Shown piece after piece: positions 33,941 to 42,744 of a stretch of 64,000 bases of DNA (positions are counted from its first letter, which is position 1; each line of letters begins with the position of its first letter). This DNA comes from Flavobacteriales bacterium (GTDB lineage Bacteria; Bacteroidota; Bacteroidia; Flavobacteriales_F; PHOS-HE28): the NCBI GenBank assembly GCA_023957375.1, contig JAMLHB010000001.1:620001-684000 (forward strand), read 5' to 3'. The position numbers were made by a program, and so were the translations under genes. Below the pieces are notes generated by a model, which made no database searches, had not been told where the DNA came from, and saw only the letters and a program-made list of their open reading frames with translations.

Positions 33941-36889
33941 CTACTCCACCTCTATCACCAGTTCATCCGCAAAGATCCACGACGGATTGCCTTGGCCGGG
34001 ATGTCCTTCCGGGCAAGGCCCGGCGTTCTTCGCGATCAGCTTGATGTAACGTGCCTGCTTGTGCAGCTCTCCGGTCACCAGGTCCTTCACCAAGGTGCCC
34101 TCCGCAGCGCGCGGAACGGTGTTCTCCACCGTGGCACTGCTCCAATTCCTGCCATTCGTGCTCCAAGCAAACTGCACGCTGGCGGGGAACCAGATCCACG
34201 ACTTTTCGTCTTGCAGCACGCTCAGGCCAAGACGCTTCAAGGTCTTCACGCTGCCTAGGTCCACCGTGGCCAGCACGTCGGTGCCCTGGTAGCCCTGCCA
34301 GTCGCCCGTGCGCCAATCCTTCGGCCCGCGAATGCCGTCGATCAAGGCCATCTTGCCACCTGCGCTGTACTGCGCCGCCCATTTGCTCTCCACTTCGATC
34401 GTGCGCGCCGGGTCGATCTGGATGTAGCGGGCCGTTACCACCGGCCCGGCGTTTTCACCGGTAGTGGCGATCGCATGCACCGTGGTGCTTTGGTCGATGC
34501 TGAACGGAGCGCGGTAGGGGATGCTGTTGCGGCCGGGGGCGGTGCCGTCCACCGTGTAGAAGATCTGGTCATTGGCGCGCAGCGTGGCCATGCTCACCTC
34601 CATCGGGCCGCTGAACGCCTTGGACGCTGCGGTGATCACGGGCGCAGTGGGCGGATACTTGCGCGCCTGATCGTTTTCATACGCACCGGTGAGCACAGGA
34701 CTTCCCATCGGCGGGGCCTCGGTGTCGTTGGGCCGCCACATATTGGTGAGCTCGACCTGGAGGTCCATGCCGCCCATCAGCGTGGAGTAGGAGACCTGCT
34801 CCAAGCGGCCGCGCCTGCCGTTGTTCAGCGTGGTGGAGCGCACGAAGCGCGGTCCTTGCAGGGTGCCGCTGCAGCGCACGTTCACTTCCTTGCCGTTGGG
34901 CAAGTGGATGCGGTAGCCGTGGAACTGCGGGGCGAGCAGTTCGAATTGCGGATTGCCCGGCGTGATGGGGTAGAGGCCCAGGGCGCTGAGCACGTACCAG
35001 GCGCTCATCTGCCCGCAGTCCTCGTTGCCGATCAACCCATCGGGCGCATCGTGGTAAAACTCCGTAAGGATCCGGTCCACCGTGCGCTTGGCCTTGTCCG
35101 GCCGGCCCACTGCGGCGTACATCCACGCCATGGCATGGCTGGGTTCGTTGCCGTGCGCATATTGGCCGATCAGGCCCGTGATGTCGCTTTGATCGCGGCC
35201 CGTGGTGGCCGTGCGCGCACCAAACACTTCATCCAACCGCTGTTCCAGGCCGCCGTGGCCGGTGGCCTTCAGCGTTTGGTCCAAGCCCTCCACATCTTGC
35301 GGAACGAAGGTGCTGTACTGCCAGGCGTTGGCCTCGGTGTAGTTCACGTTCACCTCGTAGGGATCGAACGGGCTTTGGAAGCCGCCGTTGTAGCGCGCCC
35401 GGAAGAAGCCCGTTTCCGGATCGAAGACATTGCGCCAGTTGGTGCTGCGCTCCCACAAGGCCTTGGCCAAGCTGTCCTGCTTCATCGCTTTGGCCATGCG
35501 CGCAATGCACCAATCGTCATAAGCGTATTCCAGCGTGCGGCTCACGCTTTCCGCCTGGTCCTCGCTGCTGATGTACCCTTGGCTGCGGTAGGCGTTCAGG
35601 CCGGGCTCATCGCGCATGGCGCTGGCCACCATCGCCTTCAGCGCCAGCTCCCCATCATAGCCGCGGATGCCCTTCACGTACGCATCGGCGATCACGCTCG
35701 CGCTGTGGTAGCCGATCATGCAGTCCGTTTCATTGCCCCACAGTTCCCACACCGGCAGGCGCCCGCTTTGCTGGTATTGCAGCAGGAAGGTCTTGATGAA
35801 ATCGTTGGTGCGGTCCGGCTCCAGAATGGTGAACAGCGGGTGTTCCGCGCGGAACGTGTCCCACAGGCTGAACACGGTGTACACATCGTGCTTGGCGGTG
35901 TGGACCTTGCCGTCGAAGCCGCGGTATTGGCCGTCCGCGTCGTTGATGAGGTACGGCACCAGCAGGCTGTGGTACAGTGCCGTGTAGAAAATGCGTTGTT
36001 GCTCCGGCTCGCCCCCGAGCACTTCGATGCGGCCCAGTTCCTTGTCCCAGGCTCCTTCTGCCTGCTTGCGCACCGCATCGAAATCCCAGCCGGGCACCTC
36101 TGCTTCCAGGTTCTTGCGTGCGCCTTCCACGCTTACCGCGCTGATGCCCACTTTCACCACCACCGGCCCGGTGCCTGTGGGCAGGGTGATCACCGCCACC
36201 GAACTGTCCGACAAACTTTTTTCCACGCCCACCGGCACGCTGAAGCGGATGCAGTAGAACAGCCGCTGGTCCCGCGCCCAGGAGCTGCTGCGCCGCTCGC
36301 CGCTGATCTCCGCCGGGCCGGTCTGCTTGATGGAGCTGGCCAACAGCCGGTCGCGGTGGCGCAGGTCCAGCACGAAGGCGCGCGCATCGTTGCGGTTGAA
36401 GGTGTAGCGGTGAACGCCTGTGCGCTTGGTGGCGGTGAGTTCCACGTCCACATTGGGGTCGTCCAAGTGTACGCGGTAATAGCCTGCATGGGCTTCTTCC
36501 CGCTGGTGGGAAAAGCGCGAACGGTATTCAGCAGGCTTGGTGGTGTAGCCGCCGCTCAGGGGCATCAGCAGCACGTCGCACAGGTCGGAAACGCCGGTGC
36601 CGCTGAGGTGCGTATGGCTGAAGCCGTAGATCAAACTGTCGCTGTAGTGGTAGCCGCCGCAACCGTCCCATTCGTACGGGTCGGTGCGGGTGTCCGGGCT
36701 GAGCTGCACCATGCCGAAAGGCACGCACGGGCCGGGGAAGGTGTGGCCATGGCCGCCGGTGCCCACAAAGGGGTTCACTAATTCGGTGGCGTAGTTGGCG
36801 GCCCAGGTAGTGGTGTCTTGGGCGGGGGCCGTGAGGGAATTGAAGAAAGTGAAGAGGAGAAGAAGACGTGAAGACATGCAGGCTGGCAT
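33941..36889 (-). CDS. Glycoside hydrolase family 92 mannosidase with C-terminal carbohydrate modules
   Basis: 982 residues. A signal peptide ends near 'APAQ'. GH92 begins 'VNPFVGTGGHGHTFPG' and continues to about residue 720; the region 'IGNEDCGQMSAWYVLSALG' contains the conserved catalytic Glu. Two modules follow: a chitobiase C-terminal-type Ig fold ('IFYTVDGTAP') and an F5/8 type C domain. GH92 enzymes are calcium-dependent exo-alpha-mannosidases acting on glycans. A second ATG at 36877 is also possible. Confidence 0.92.
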   Translation of the reverse strand: MPACMSSRLLLLFTFFNSLTAPAQDTTTWAANYATELVNPFVGTGGHGHTFPGPCVPFGMVQLSPDTRTDPYEWDGCGGYHYSDSLIYGFSHTHLSGTGVSDLCDVLLMPLSGGYTTKPAEYRSRFSHQREEAHAGYYRVHLDDPNVDVELTATKRTGVHRYTFNRNDARAFVLDLRHRDRLLASSIKQTGPAEISGERRSSSWARDQRLFYCIRFSVPVGVEKSLSDSSVAVITLPTGTGPVVVKVGISAVSVEGARKNLEAEVPGWDFDAVRKQAEGAWDKELGRIEVLGGEPEQQRIFYTALYHSLLVPYLINDADGQYRGFDGKVHTAKHDVYTVFSLWDTFRAEHPLFTILEPDRTNDFIKTFLLQYQQSGRLPVWELWGNETDCMIGYHSASVIADAYVKGIRGYDGELALKAMVASAMRDEPGLNAYRSQGYISSEDQAESVSRTLEYAYDDWCIARMAKAMKQDSLAKALWERSTNWRNVFDPETGFFRARYNGGFQSPFDPYEVNVNYTEANAWQYSTFVPQDVEGLDQTLKATGHGGLEQRLDEVFGARTATTGRDQSDITGLIGQYAHGNEPSHAMAWMYAAVGRPDKAKRTVDRILTEFYHDAPDGLIGNEDCGQMSAWYVLSALGLYPITPGNPQFELLAPQFHGYRIHLPNGKEVNVRCSGTLQGPRFVRSTTLNNGRRGRLEQVSYSTLMGGMDLQVELTNMWRPNDTEAPPMGSPVLTGAYENDQARKYPPTAPVITAASKAFSGPMEVSMATLRANDQIFYTVDGTAPGRNSIPYRAPFSIDQSTTVHAIATTGENAGPVVTARYIQIDPARTIEVESKWAAQYSAGGKMALIDGIRGPKDWRTGDWQGYQGTDVLATVDLGSVKTLKRLGLSVLQDEKSWIWFPASVQFAWSTNGRNWSSATVENTVPRAAEGTLVKDLVTGELHKQARYIKLIAKNAGPCPEGHPGQGNPSWIFADELVIEVE

Positions 36890-37318
36890 TGCTGGAAGTT
36901 AAAACTACGGGGGCCGTAAAGTTCGCCCGGAAGGACGGGTTAACGGCAATCGCAATTCCCACGCCCCCCAGCGCAACGCCAAGCAAGGTTCCGGCACGTT
37001 GTCCATTCCCGCTGGCCAATCACTCCGGATCAGCGCGGAAAACAGGGAGCCATCCGGCACCGTCCATTGGAATCAGCATATTCCGAAGGATCGGTTGAAC
37101 TGCTATGGAGAGGCATAATAAAGCGTCAATTAGCCCAATACAAGGACGTATTCCCTTGGCAAACAATTACGGTGTTGGTAAGAATGAAGCGGTCGCCGTC
37201 GCCCCTGGCCGCGCGTGGGTACGAGGGGTGTGCCGCTCACCCTCGCACCCTCCGACCCTTGCACGGACTCTTTCTTTGTTGCTGTCTGAGTAAGATCTTG
37301 CACGCCGAAATTGAACCA
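36890..37318. other. Intergenic region before the R-M locus
   Basis: 429 bp between the divergent GH92 and hsdM genes. Frames here have atypical composition and no family mark. It should hold the promoter of the R-M operon; TTG near 37259 is the only partial promoter element I could find, so no clear box is called. Confidence 0.4.
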
Positions 37319-38866
37319 ATGACCAGCATCCAACAGAACGAGGAACTCAAGAAGCGCATCTGGCAGATCGCCAATGATGTGCGCGGCACCGTGGACGGCT
37401 GGGACTTCAAGCAGTACGTGCTGGGGGCGCTTTTCTACCGCTTCATCAGCGAGAACTTCACCCGCTACATCGAAAGCGGCGACGCGAGCGTGAACTATGC
37501 CCGGATGCGCGATGATGCCATCACCGACTACAACAAGGACGACGCCATCAAGACCAAGGGCTACTTCATTTACCCCAGCCAGCTTTTCCAGAACGTTGTT
37601 GCCGGAGCGAAGGACAACGAAAGCCTGAACACCGATCTCAAGGCCATCTTCACCGCCATCGAAGGCTCCGCCCTGGGCTACGCCTCCGAAGAGGACATCA
37701 AGGGGCTCTTCCATGATTTCGATACCACCAGCAACCGCCTGGGAAGCACCGTCAAGGACAAGAACGCCCGCCTGTGCGCCGTGCTGAAGGGGGTGAATGA
37801 TCTCGACTTCGGCCACTTCGAGGACAGTGAGATCGACCTCTTCGGGGATGCCTATGAATTCCTGATCGGCAACTACGCGGCCAACGCCGGCAAATCGGGC
37901 GGCGAGTTCTTCACGCCGCAACACGTCTCCAAGCTGATCGCGCAACTCGCCATCCACGGGCAACAGAGCATCAACAAGGTGTACGACCCGGCCACCGGGT
38001 CTGGCTCCCTGCTGCTACAAGCCAAGAAGCACATGGCCGACCACCTGATCGAGGAAGGTTTCTTCGGGCAGGAGATCAACCACACCACGTACAACTTGGC
38101 GCGGATGAACATGTTCCTGCACAATGTGAACTATGACAAGTTCAACATTCAACTGGGCAACACCCTCACCGATCCCCGTTTCCGCGACGAAAAGCCCTTT
38201 GATGCCATCGTCTCCAATCCGCCGTACTCGGTGAAGTGGATAGGCAGCGACGACCCCACCCTGATCAACGACGAGCGTTTTGCCCCGGCAAGCGTATTGG
38301 CCCCCAAGTCGAAAGCGGATTTCGCCTTTGTGCTGCATGCACTCAACTACCTCTCCGCCAAGGGGCGCGCCGCCCTCGTCTGCTTCCCCGGCATCTTCTA
38401 CCGGGGCGGTGCGGAGCAGAAGATCCGGCAATACTTAGTGGACAACAACTACGTGGAGACCGTGATCTCCTTGGCGCCGAACCTCTTCTACGGCACCACC
38501 ATCGCCGTGAACATCCTCGTGCTCTCCAAGCACAAGTCCGATACCCACGTGCAGTTCATCGATGCCTCGGGGGAGGACTTCTTCAAGAAGGTGACCAACA
38601 ACAACCTGATGACCGATGCACACATCGCGGCCATCGTGCAGCTCTTCGCCGATAAGAAGGATGTGGCGCATGTGGCCAAGAACGTGCGCATGGAGGCCAT
38701 TGCGGAGAACGGCTACAACCTCTCCGTAAGTTCCTATGTGGAGGCGAAGGACACCCGCGAGGTGGTGGACATCAAACAACTGAACCGGGACATCGAAGCC
38801 ACCGTGAGCAGGATCGATGCGCTACGGAAGGACATCAACGCCATTGTGGCGGAAATTGAAAGTTGA
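37319..38866 (+). CDS. hsdM: Type I R-M methyltransferase subunit HsdM (type IC)
   Basis: 515 residues. It methylates adenine in the site read by HsdS. The N-terminal HsdM helical domain (about 5-150) is followed by the N6-adenine methylase domain with SAM motif 'DPATGSGS' (223-230) and catalytic 'NPPY' (300-303). Length and order fit EcoR124I HsdM. The frame is open upstream, but the ATG 37319 gives the family N-terminus. It is the first gene of the locus; the GxxExxY gene follows 11 bp later. Confidence 0.93.
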   Translation: MTSIQQNEELKKRIWQIANDVRGTVDGWDFKQYVLGALFYRFISENFTRYIESGDASVNYARMRDDAITDYNKDDAIKTKGYFIYPSQLFQNVVAGAKDNESLNTDLKAIFTAIEGSALGYASEEDIKGLFHDFDTTSNRLGSTVKDKNARLCAVLKGVNDLDFGHFEDSEIDLFGDAYEFLIGNYAANAGKSGGEFFTPQHVSKLIAQLAIHGQQSINKVYDPATGSGSLLLQAKKHMADHLIEEGFFGQEINHTTYNLARMNMFLHNVNYDKFNIQLGNTLTDPRFRDEKPFDAIVSNPPYSVKWIGSDDPTLINDERFAPASVLAPKSKADFAFVLHALNYLSAKGRAALVCFPGIFYRGGAEQKIRQYLVDNNYVETVISLAPNLFYGTTIAVNILVLSKHKSDTHVQFIDASGEDFFKKVTNNNLMTDAHIAAIVQLFADKKDVAHVAKNVRMEAIAENGYNLSVSSYVEAKDTREVVDIKQLNRDIEATVSRIDALRKDINAIVAEIES

Positions 38867-38897
38867 AGAAACCACGAATGGACACGAATGAACACGA
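38867..38897 (+). repeat. CACGAATG hairpin unit at the 5' end of the GxxExxY gene (R4)
   Basis: gaaaccacgaatggacacga continues into atgaacacgaat. The ATG of the next gene lies inside the unit, which thus encodes M-D-T-N-E-H-E. Sequence variants of the same unit occur at 6065, 9290, 14044 and 39287. Confidence 0.75.
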
Positions 38898-39261
38898 ATT
38901 GTTGTTGAAGGAGGAGGTCTACGAAGTGGTGGGTTGTGCCATGGAGGTGCTGAATACGTTGGGTCATGGCCTGTTGGAAAAGCCTTATGAGAATGCCATG
39001 GTCGTGGAGCTTCGGGAGCGGGGCATTCCTTTCCAGCAGCAACCACGGTTCCCGGTCATCTACAAGTCGGTACACGTAGGCGAGTATGTGCCTGACCTGA
39101 TCGCATTCGGGCAGGTGGTCGTGGACGCCAAGGTGATCGAGAAGATCGGGAACAACGAAAAAGCGCAGATCATCAACTACCTCAAGATCACCGGCCTGCG
39201 GGTGGGTGTGCTCCTCAACTTCAAACACGCCAAGCTCGAATGGCAGCGCATCGTGTTGTAG
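38878..39261 (+). CDS. GxxExxY-family protein (PD-(D/E)xK-like)
   Basis: 127 residues. The name motif is G31-x-x-E34-x-x-Y37 in 'GLLEKPY'. The core is PD-(D/E)xK-like: 'GEYVPDLIAF' gives the Asp and 'VVVDAKV' the x-x-K, with Asp in place of the usual Glu. A nuclease role is plausible but not shown for the family. The first seven residues come from the hairpin unit R4; a 30-bp inverted pair follows at 39286-39371. It lies between hsdM and rhuM and looks like a captured unit. Confidence 0.85.
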   Translation: MDTNEHELLLKEEVYEVVGCAMEVLNTLGHGLLEKPYENAMVVELRERGIPFQQQPRFPVIYKSVHVGEYVPDLIAFGQVVVDAKVIEKIGNNEKAQIINYLKITGLRVGVLLNFKHAKLEWQRIVL

Positions 39262-39265
39262 CGAG

Positions 39266-39375
39266 AACCACGAATGGAAGTGAGAAACCACGAATGGACA
39301 CCAATACACACGAATCAAAGCCCATTGATCCCCGGATCATCATTCGTGTGCATTCGTGTCCATTCGTGGTTAAAA
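39266..39375. repeat. Hairpin after the GxxExxY gene, CACGAATG family (R5)
   Basis: Arms at 39286-39315 and 39342-39371 pair at 28 of 30 positions around a 26-base loop; the left arm begins aaccacgaatggacaccaat. A shorter unit accacgaatgg lies just before (39268-39278). The long perfect stem would interrupt or protect the R-M operon transcript. Confidence 0.85.
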
Positions 39376-39394
39376 AGCGGCAAGGAGCAATAAC

Positions 39395-40441
39395 ATGAAG
39401 AAGAAGGCCAAACACGAGGTCTCCATCCGCTCCTCCGCAGCTGAGTACCTCACCTTTGTTGCTGCTGGTGGAGAAGCCGGGATCGAAGCGGTCTATGCGG
39501 ATGAAGATGTGTGGCTCTCCCAGAAAATGATGGGTGAACTCTACAAGGTCGAAACGCACACCATCAACTACCACCTGAAAAAGATCTTCTCCGACAGCGA
39601 ACTGGAGGAAGGGTCAGTTATTCGAAAATTTCGAATAACTGCCAGTGACGGCAAGACCTACAACACCCAGCATTACAACCTGTCCGGGATCATCGCCGTG
39701 GGCTACAAGGTCAACTCCGAACGCGCGGTGCAGTTCCGGAAATGGGCCACGGCCATCATCAAGGAATTCACCATCAAGGGTTACGCCATGGATGATGAAC
39801 GTCTGAAGAACGACGGGTCCATCCTCGGGAAGAAGTACTTTGAAGAACAGCTCCAGCGTATCCGCGAGATCCGCCTCAGTGAGCGCAAGTTCTACCAGAA
39901 GGTCACCGACATCTACGCCACCGCCCTCGACTACGACGTAACTGCCCAGGTCACGAAACGCTTCTTTGCCACCGTGCAGAACAAGCTTCACTGGGCGATC
40001 CATGGCCGGACCGCTGCCGAAGTGATCTACGACCGCGCCGATGCGGACAAGAAGAACATGGGCCTCACCACTTGGAAGGACGCACCCGGCGGAAAGATCC
40101 AGAAGTTCGATGTGAGCGTGGCCAAGAACTACCTGACGGAACTGGAAATGGCCCAGCTTTCGCGGCTCGTGAACGCCTACCTCGACATCGCCGAGGACAT
40201 GGCACAGCGCCAGATGCCCATGACCATGGCGGACTGGGAGCAGCGGCTGAACCGCTTCATCGCCGCCACGGACCGCGATATCCTACAGGATGCGGGCAAG
40301 GTCACCGCCGAGATCGCCAAAGCCCATGCCGAGAGCGAGTTTGAAAAGTACCGCATCGTGCAGGACCGGCTCTATGAATCGGACTTTGATAAACAGATCA
40401 AGGCATTGGATGGCCTTGAGAAAAAAGAAGGGAAGGCATGA
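39395..40441 (+). CDS. rhuM: RhuM-family protein within the R-M locus
   Basis: 348 residues. The N-terminal half is a winged-helix-like RhuM domain ('WLSQKMMGELYKVETHTINYHLKKIF'), then 'YNLSGIIAVGYKVNSERAVQFRKWA'. The C-terminal half has helices and an 'HGRTAAEVIYDRADADKKNMGLTTWK' element. RhuM genes often sit beside type I and other R-M genes; their action is unknown. It has a clear AAGGAG at 39382-39387, unusual in this window, and overlaps hsdS by four bases. Confidence 0.88.
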   Translation: MKKKAKHEVSIRSSAAEYLTFVAAGGEAGIEAVYADEDVWLSQKMMGELYKVETHTINYHLKKIFSDSELEEGSVIRKFRITASDGKTYNTQHYNLSGIIAVGYKVNSERAVQFRKWATAIIKEFTIKGYAMDDERLKNDGSILGKKYFEEQLQRIREIRLSERKFYQKVTDIYATALDYDVTAQVTKRFFATVQNKLHWAIHGRTAAEVIYDRADADKKNMGLTTWKDAPGGKIQKFDVSVAKNYLTELEMAQLSRLVNAYLDIAEDMAQRQMPMTMADWEQRLNRFIAATDRDILQDAGKVTAEIAKAHAESEFEKYRIVQDRLYESDFDKQIKALDGLEKKEGKA

Positions 40442-41703
40442 GCGCGAACGGCTTTTTGGAAAGGCTGCTGGATGGCGCGGCGGTGGAATGGGTGCCTCTT
40501 GGTGAGATCAGCGAGATATATGGTGGCCTTACGGGAAAGTCCAAGGCCGACTTCCAGGATGGCAACGCGAAATACGTCTCGTACAAGAACATCTTTGGCA
40601 ACTTAGAAGTCGACACAGCCATACTTGAGCTGGTCAAAGTATCGGACAACGAACGTCAGCACGAAGTCCAATACGGAGATGTTCTATTCACTGGCTCATC
40701 AGAGATAGCGGACGAGGCCGGTATGTCTTCGGCGGTCACGAGCGTTCTCGACGAACCAGTCTACTTGAACAGCTTTTCATTCGGCTTGAGGTTCAATGAT
40801 GGCGTTCCGTTGAAACCTGAGTTCACGAAGTATCTGTTCCGTAGCCGTTACATGCGGACGGCGATCGCCAGTTCAGCAAGTGGCGTAACACGCTTCAATG
40901 TATCTAAAGCTCGATTCAAGAAGATACCCATCCCCATTCCCTGCCCGGACGACCCCGCTCGCTCGCTGAAGATCCAGGGGGAGATCGTGCGTATCTTGGA
41001 TCGCTTCACCGAGCTTACAGCCGAGCTTACAGCCGAGCTTACAGCCGAGCTTACAGCCAGAGCACAGCAGTACGAACACTACCGGGATGAGCTGCTGAGC
41101 TTTGAGGAGGGGGAAGTGGAGTGGAAGCTTTTGGGCGACATTAGTGAGCTGAGGCGTGGTCGAGTCATTTCAAAGGAGTACTTAACTGAGAACGCTGGGG
41201 AACATCCGGTGTATAGCTCGCAAACAGCCCGCAACGGAGTCATTGGCCGGATCAAGTCTTTCGATTTTGATGGAGAGTATGTGAACTGGACCACTGATGG
41301 AGCAAATGCGGGAACTGTCTTTTATCGTACTGGTCGTTTCTCAATTACAAATGTGAGCGGTATCATACACGTCTTGGATAGGAAGGCCATAAACACCAAA
41401 TACCTATTCCACTGGCTATCAATTGAAGCAAAGAAACATGTGTATTCTGGAATGGGCAACCCGAAGCTTATGAGCTGGCAAGTGGAGAAGATACCTGTTC
41501 CCATCCCCTTTCCCGACAACCCTGAGAAGTCACTTGCCGAGCAAACGCGCATCGTTACCATCCTTGACAAATTCGAAAAGCTGACCCACTCCATCAGCGA
41601 GGGCCTACCCCGAGAGATCGAGTTGCGCCAACAACAGTATGAGCATTACCGGGACCTGTTGTTGAACTTCCCGAAACCGGCCTACCCAACAGCAGAAGCG
41701 TAA
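40438..41703 (+). CDS. hsdS: Type I R-M specificity subunit HsdS with TAEL repeats
   Basis: 421 residues. Two target recognition domains (about 18-170 and 223-385) each begin after a conserved strand ('VEWVPLGEIS', 'VEWKLLGDIS') and each is followed by 'QQYEHYRD'. Four ELTA repeats (residues 192-207) separate them, followed by the QQYEHYRD helix. In EcoR124-type enzymes two or three TAEL units set a 6- or 7-bp gap in the site; four would lengthen it further. Both recognition domains are less GC-rich than hsdM and hsdR, fitting domain exchange. Confidence 0.93.
   Translation: MSANGFLERLLDGAAVEWVPLGEISEIYGGLTGKSKADFQDGNAKYVSYKNIFGNLEVDTAILELVKVSDNERQHEVQYGDVLFTGSSEIADEAGMSSAVTSVLDEPVYLNSFSFGLRFNDGVPLKPEFTKYLFRSRYMRTAIASSASGVTRFNVSKARFKKIPIPIPCPDDPARSLKIQGEIVRILDRFTELTAELTAELTAELTARAQQYEHYRDELLSFEEGEVEWKLLGDISELRRGRVISKEYLTENAGEHPVYSSQTARNGVIGRIKSFDFDGEYVNWTTDGANAGTVFYRTGRFSITNVSGIIHVLDRKAINTKYLFHWLSIEAKKHVYSGMGNPKLMSWQVEKIPVPIPFPDNPEKSLAEQTRIVTILDKFEKLTHSISEGLPREIELRQQQYEHYRDLLLNFPKPAYPTAEA
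41011..41058 (+). repeat. Four perfect 12-bp tandem repeats in hsdS
   Basis: gagcttacagcc repeats four times without a change, in frame, encoding E-L-T-A each time. Perfect identity at synonymous positions means recent expansion. Gain or loss of a unit keeps the frame and changes the gap between the half-sites. Confidence 0.95.
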
Positions 41704-41706
41704 GAG

Positions 41707-42744
41707 ATGGGCACCAATAACTCCAGCATGGCCCAGCGCGAGGGCAACTTGCTCCGGGAACTGCACGCCCTGATCGAACAAGGGCGCAGGCAGGCGGTGG
41801 CGGCCGTGAACAGTGCACTCACGGTTACCTATTGGCATGTGGGGCGGCGCATCAACGAAGAGGTCCTCCATGGACAGCGGGCAGCCTACGGCAAACAGGT
41901 AGTGGTCTCATTGGCTGAAGAATTGGCAGCCACTTACGGTAAGAGTTTTGAGGCCAGGAACTTGCGGCGCATGATGCAGTTCGCCGAATTATTCCCCGAC
42001 CTCGAAATTGTGTCGCCGCTGGTGTCACAATTGAGCTGGACCCACTTCACGGTATTGATCGGGCTGCCCAGCAGCGAAGCACGGGGCTATTACGCCCAGC
42101 GCGCCGCAGCAGGCAAATGGAGTAAACGCGAATTGCAACGCCAGATAGACCGCAAGGCCTTTGAGCGCACCGAGATCGCGGACCATAAGCTGGACCTGGA
42201 CCGCAAACCAGAGTTGGGCGGCAACTTCAAGGATCCCTATTTCCTGGATTTTCTGGGATTGAAGGATGGCTACCTGGAGCATGATCTGGAAAGTGCGCTG
42301 CTGAAGGAGTTGGAGCTTTTCATCCTCGAACTGGGCAAGGGCTTTGCCTTTGTCGAACGCCAAAAAAGAATGATCATCGATGGCGAGGACTTCACACTCG
42401 ACCTCCTTTTCTTCCATAGAACATTGAAACGGTTGGTCGCCGTGGAGTTGAAGATCGACCGCTTCAAGGCAAGTTTCAAAGGGCAAATGGAACTTTACTT
42501 GAGCTGGCTGAACAAGCATGAGCGACAGGAAGGTGAAGAAGCACCCATCGGTCTGATCCTTTGCGCCGAAGCAGGCGCTGAGCAGGTTGAGCTGCTCAAT
42601 ATGCAAAAGGACAATATCATGGTGGCCGAGTATTGGACGAATTTGCCACCCAAGGAATTGCTGGAGGAAAAACTCCATCAGGCACTCATTGAAGTGCGTG
42701 AACGCCTGGCAGAGCGGAAAGCATTGGGAGAAAACCATGACTGA
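41707..42744 (+). CDS. DUF1016 / YhcG-type PD-(D/E)xK nuclease
   Basis: 345 residues. An N-terminal DUF1016 helical domain ('[30 protein letters not shown]', '[20 protein letters not shown]') is followed by a PD-(D/E)xK domain: '[21 protein letters not shown]' supplies D, E and K. Such proteins often travel with type I R-M and RhuM genes. It lies 3 bp after hsdS, and its last eight bases overlap hsdR, so it is part of the operon. Confidence 0.9.
   Translation: MGTNNSSMAQREGNLLRELHALIEQGRRQAVAAVNSALTVTYWHVGRRINEEVLHGQRAAYGKQVVVSLAEELAATYGKSFEARNLRRMMQFAELFPDLEIVSPLVSQLSWTHFTVLIGLPSSEARGYYAQRAAAGKWSKRELQRQIDRKAFERTEIADHKLDLDRKPELGGNFKDPYFLDFLGLKDGYLEHDLESALLKELELFILELGKGFAFVERQKRMIIDGEDFTLDLLFFHRTLKRLVAVELKIDRFKASFKGQMELYLSWLNKHERQEGEEAPIGLILCAEAGAEQVELLNMQKDNIMVAEYWTNLPPKELLEEKLHQALIEVRERLAERKALGENHD

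Noticed and set aside
36960-37310. Open frames before hsdM that could be a small antirestriction or control protein
   Set aside because: The frame joins directly to hsdM but has no family mark and odd composition; HsdM of the usual length starts at 37319.
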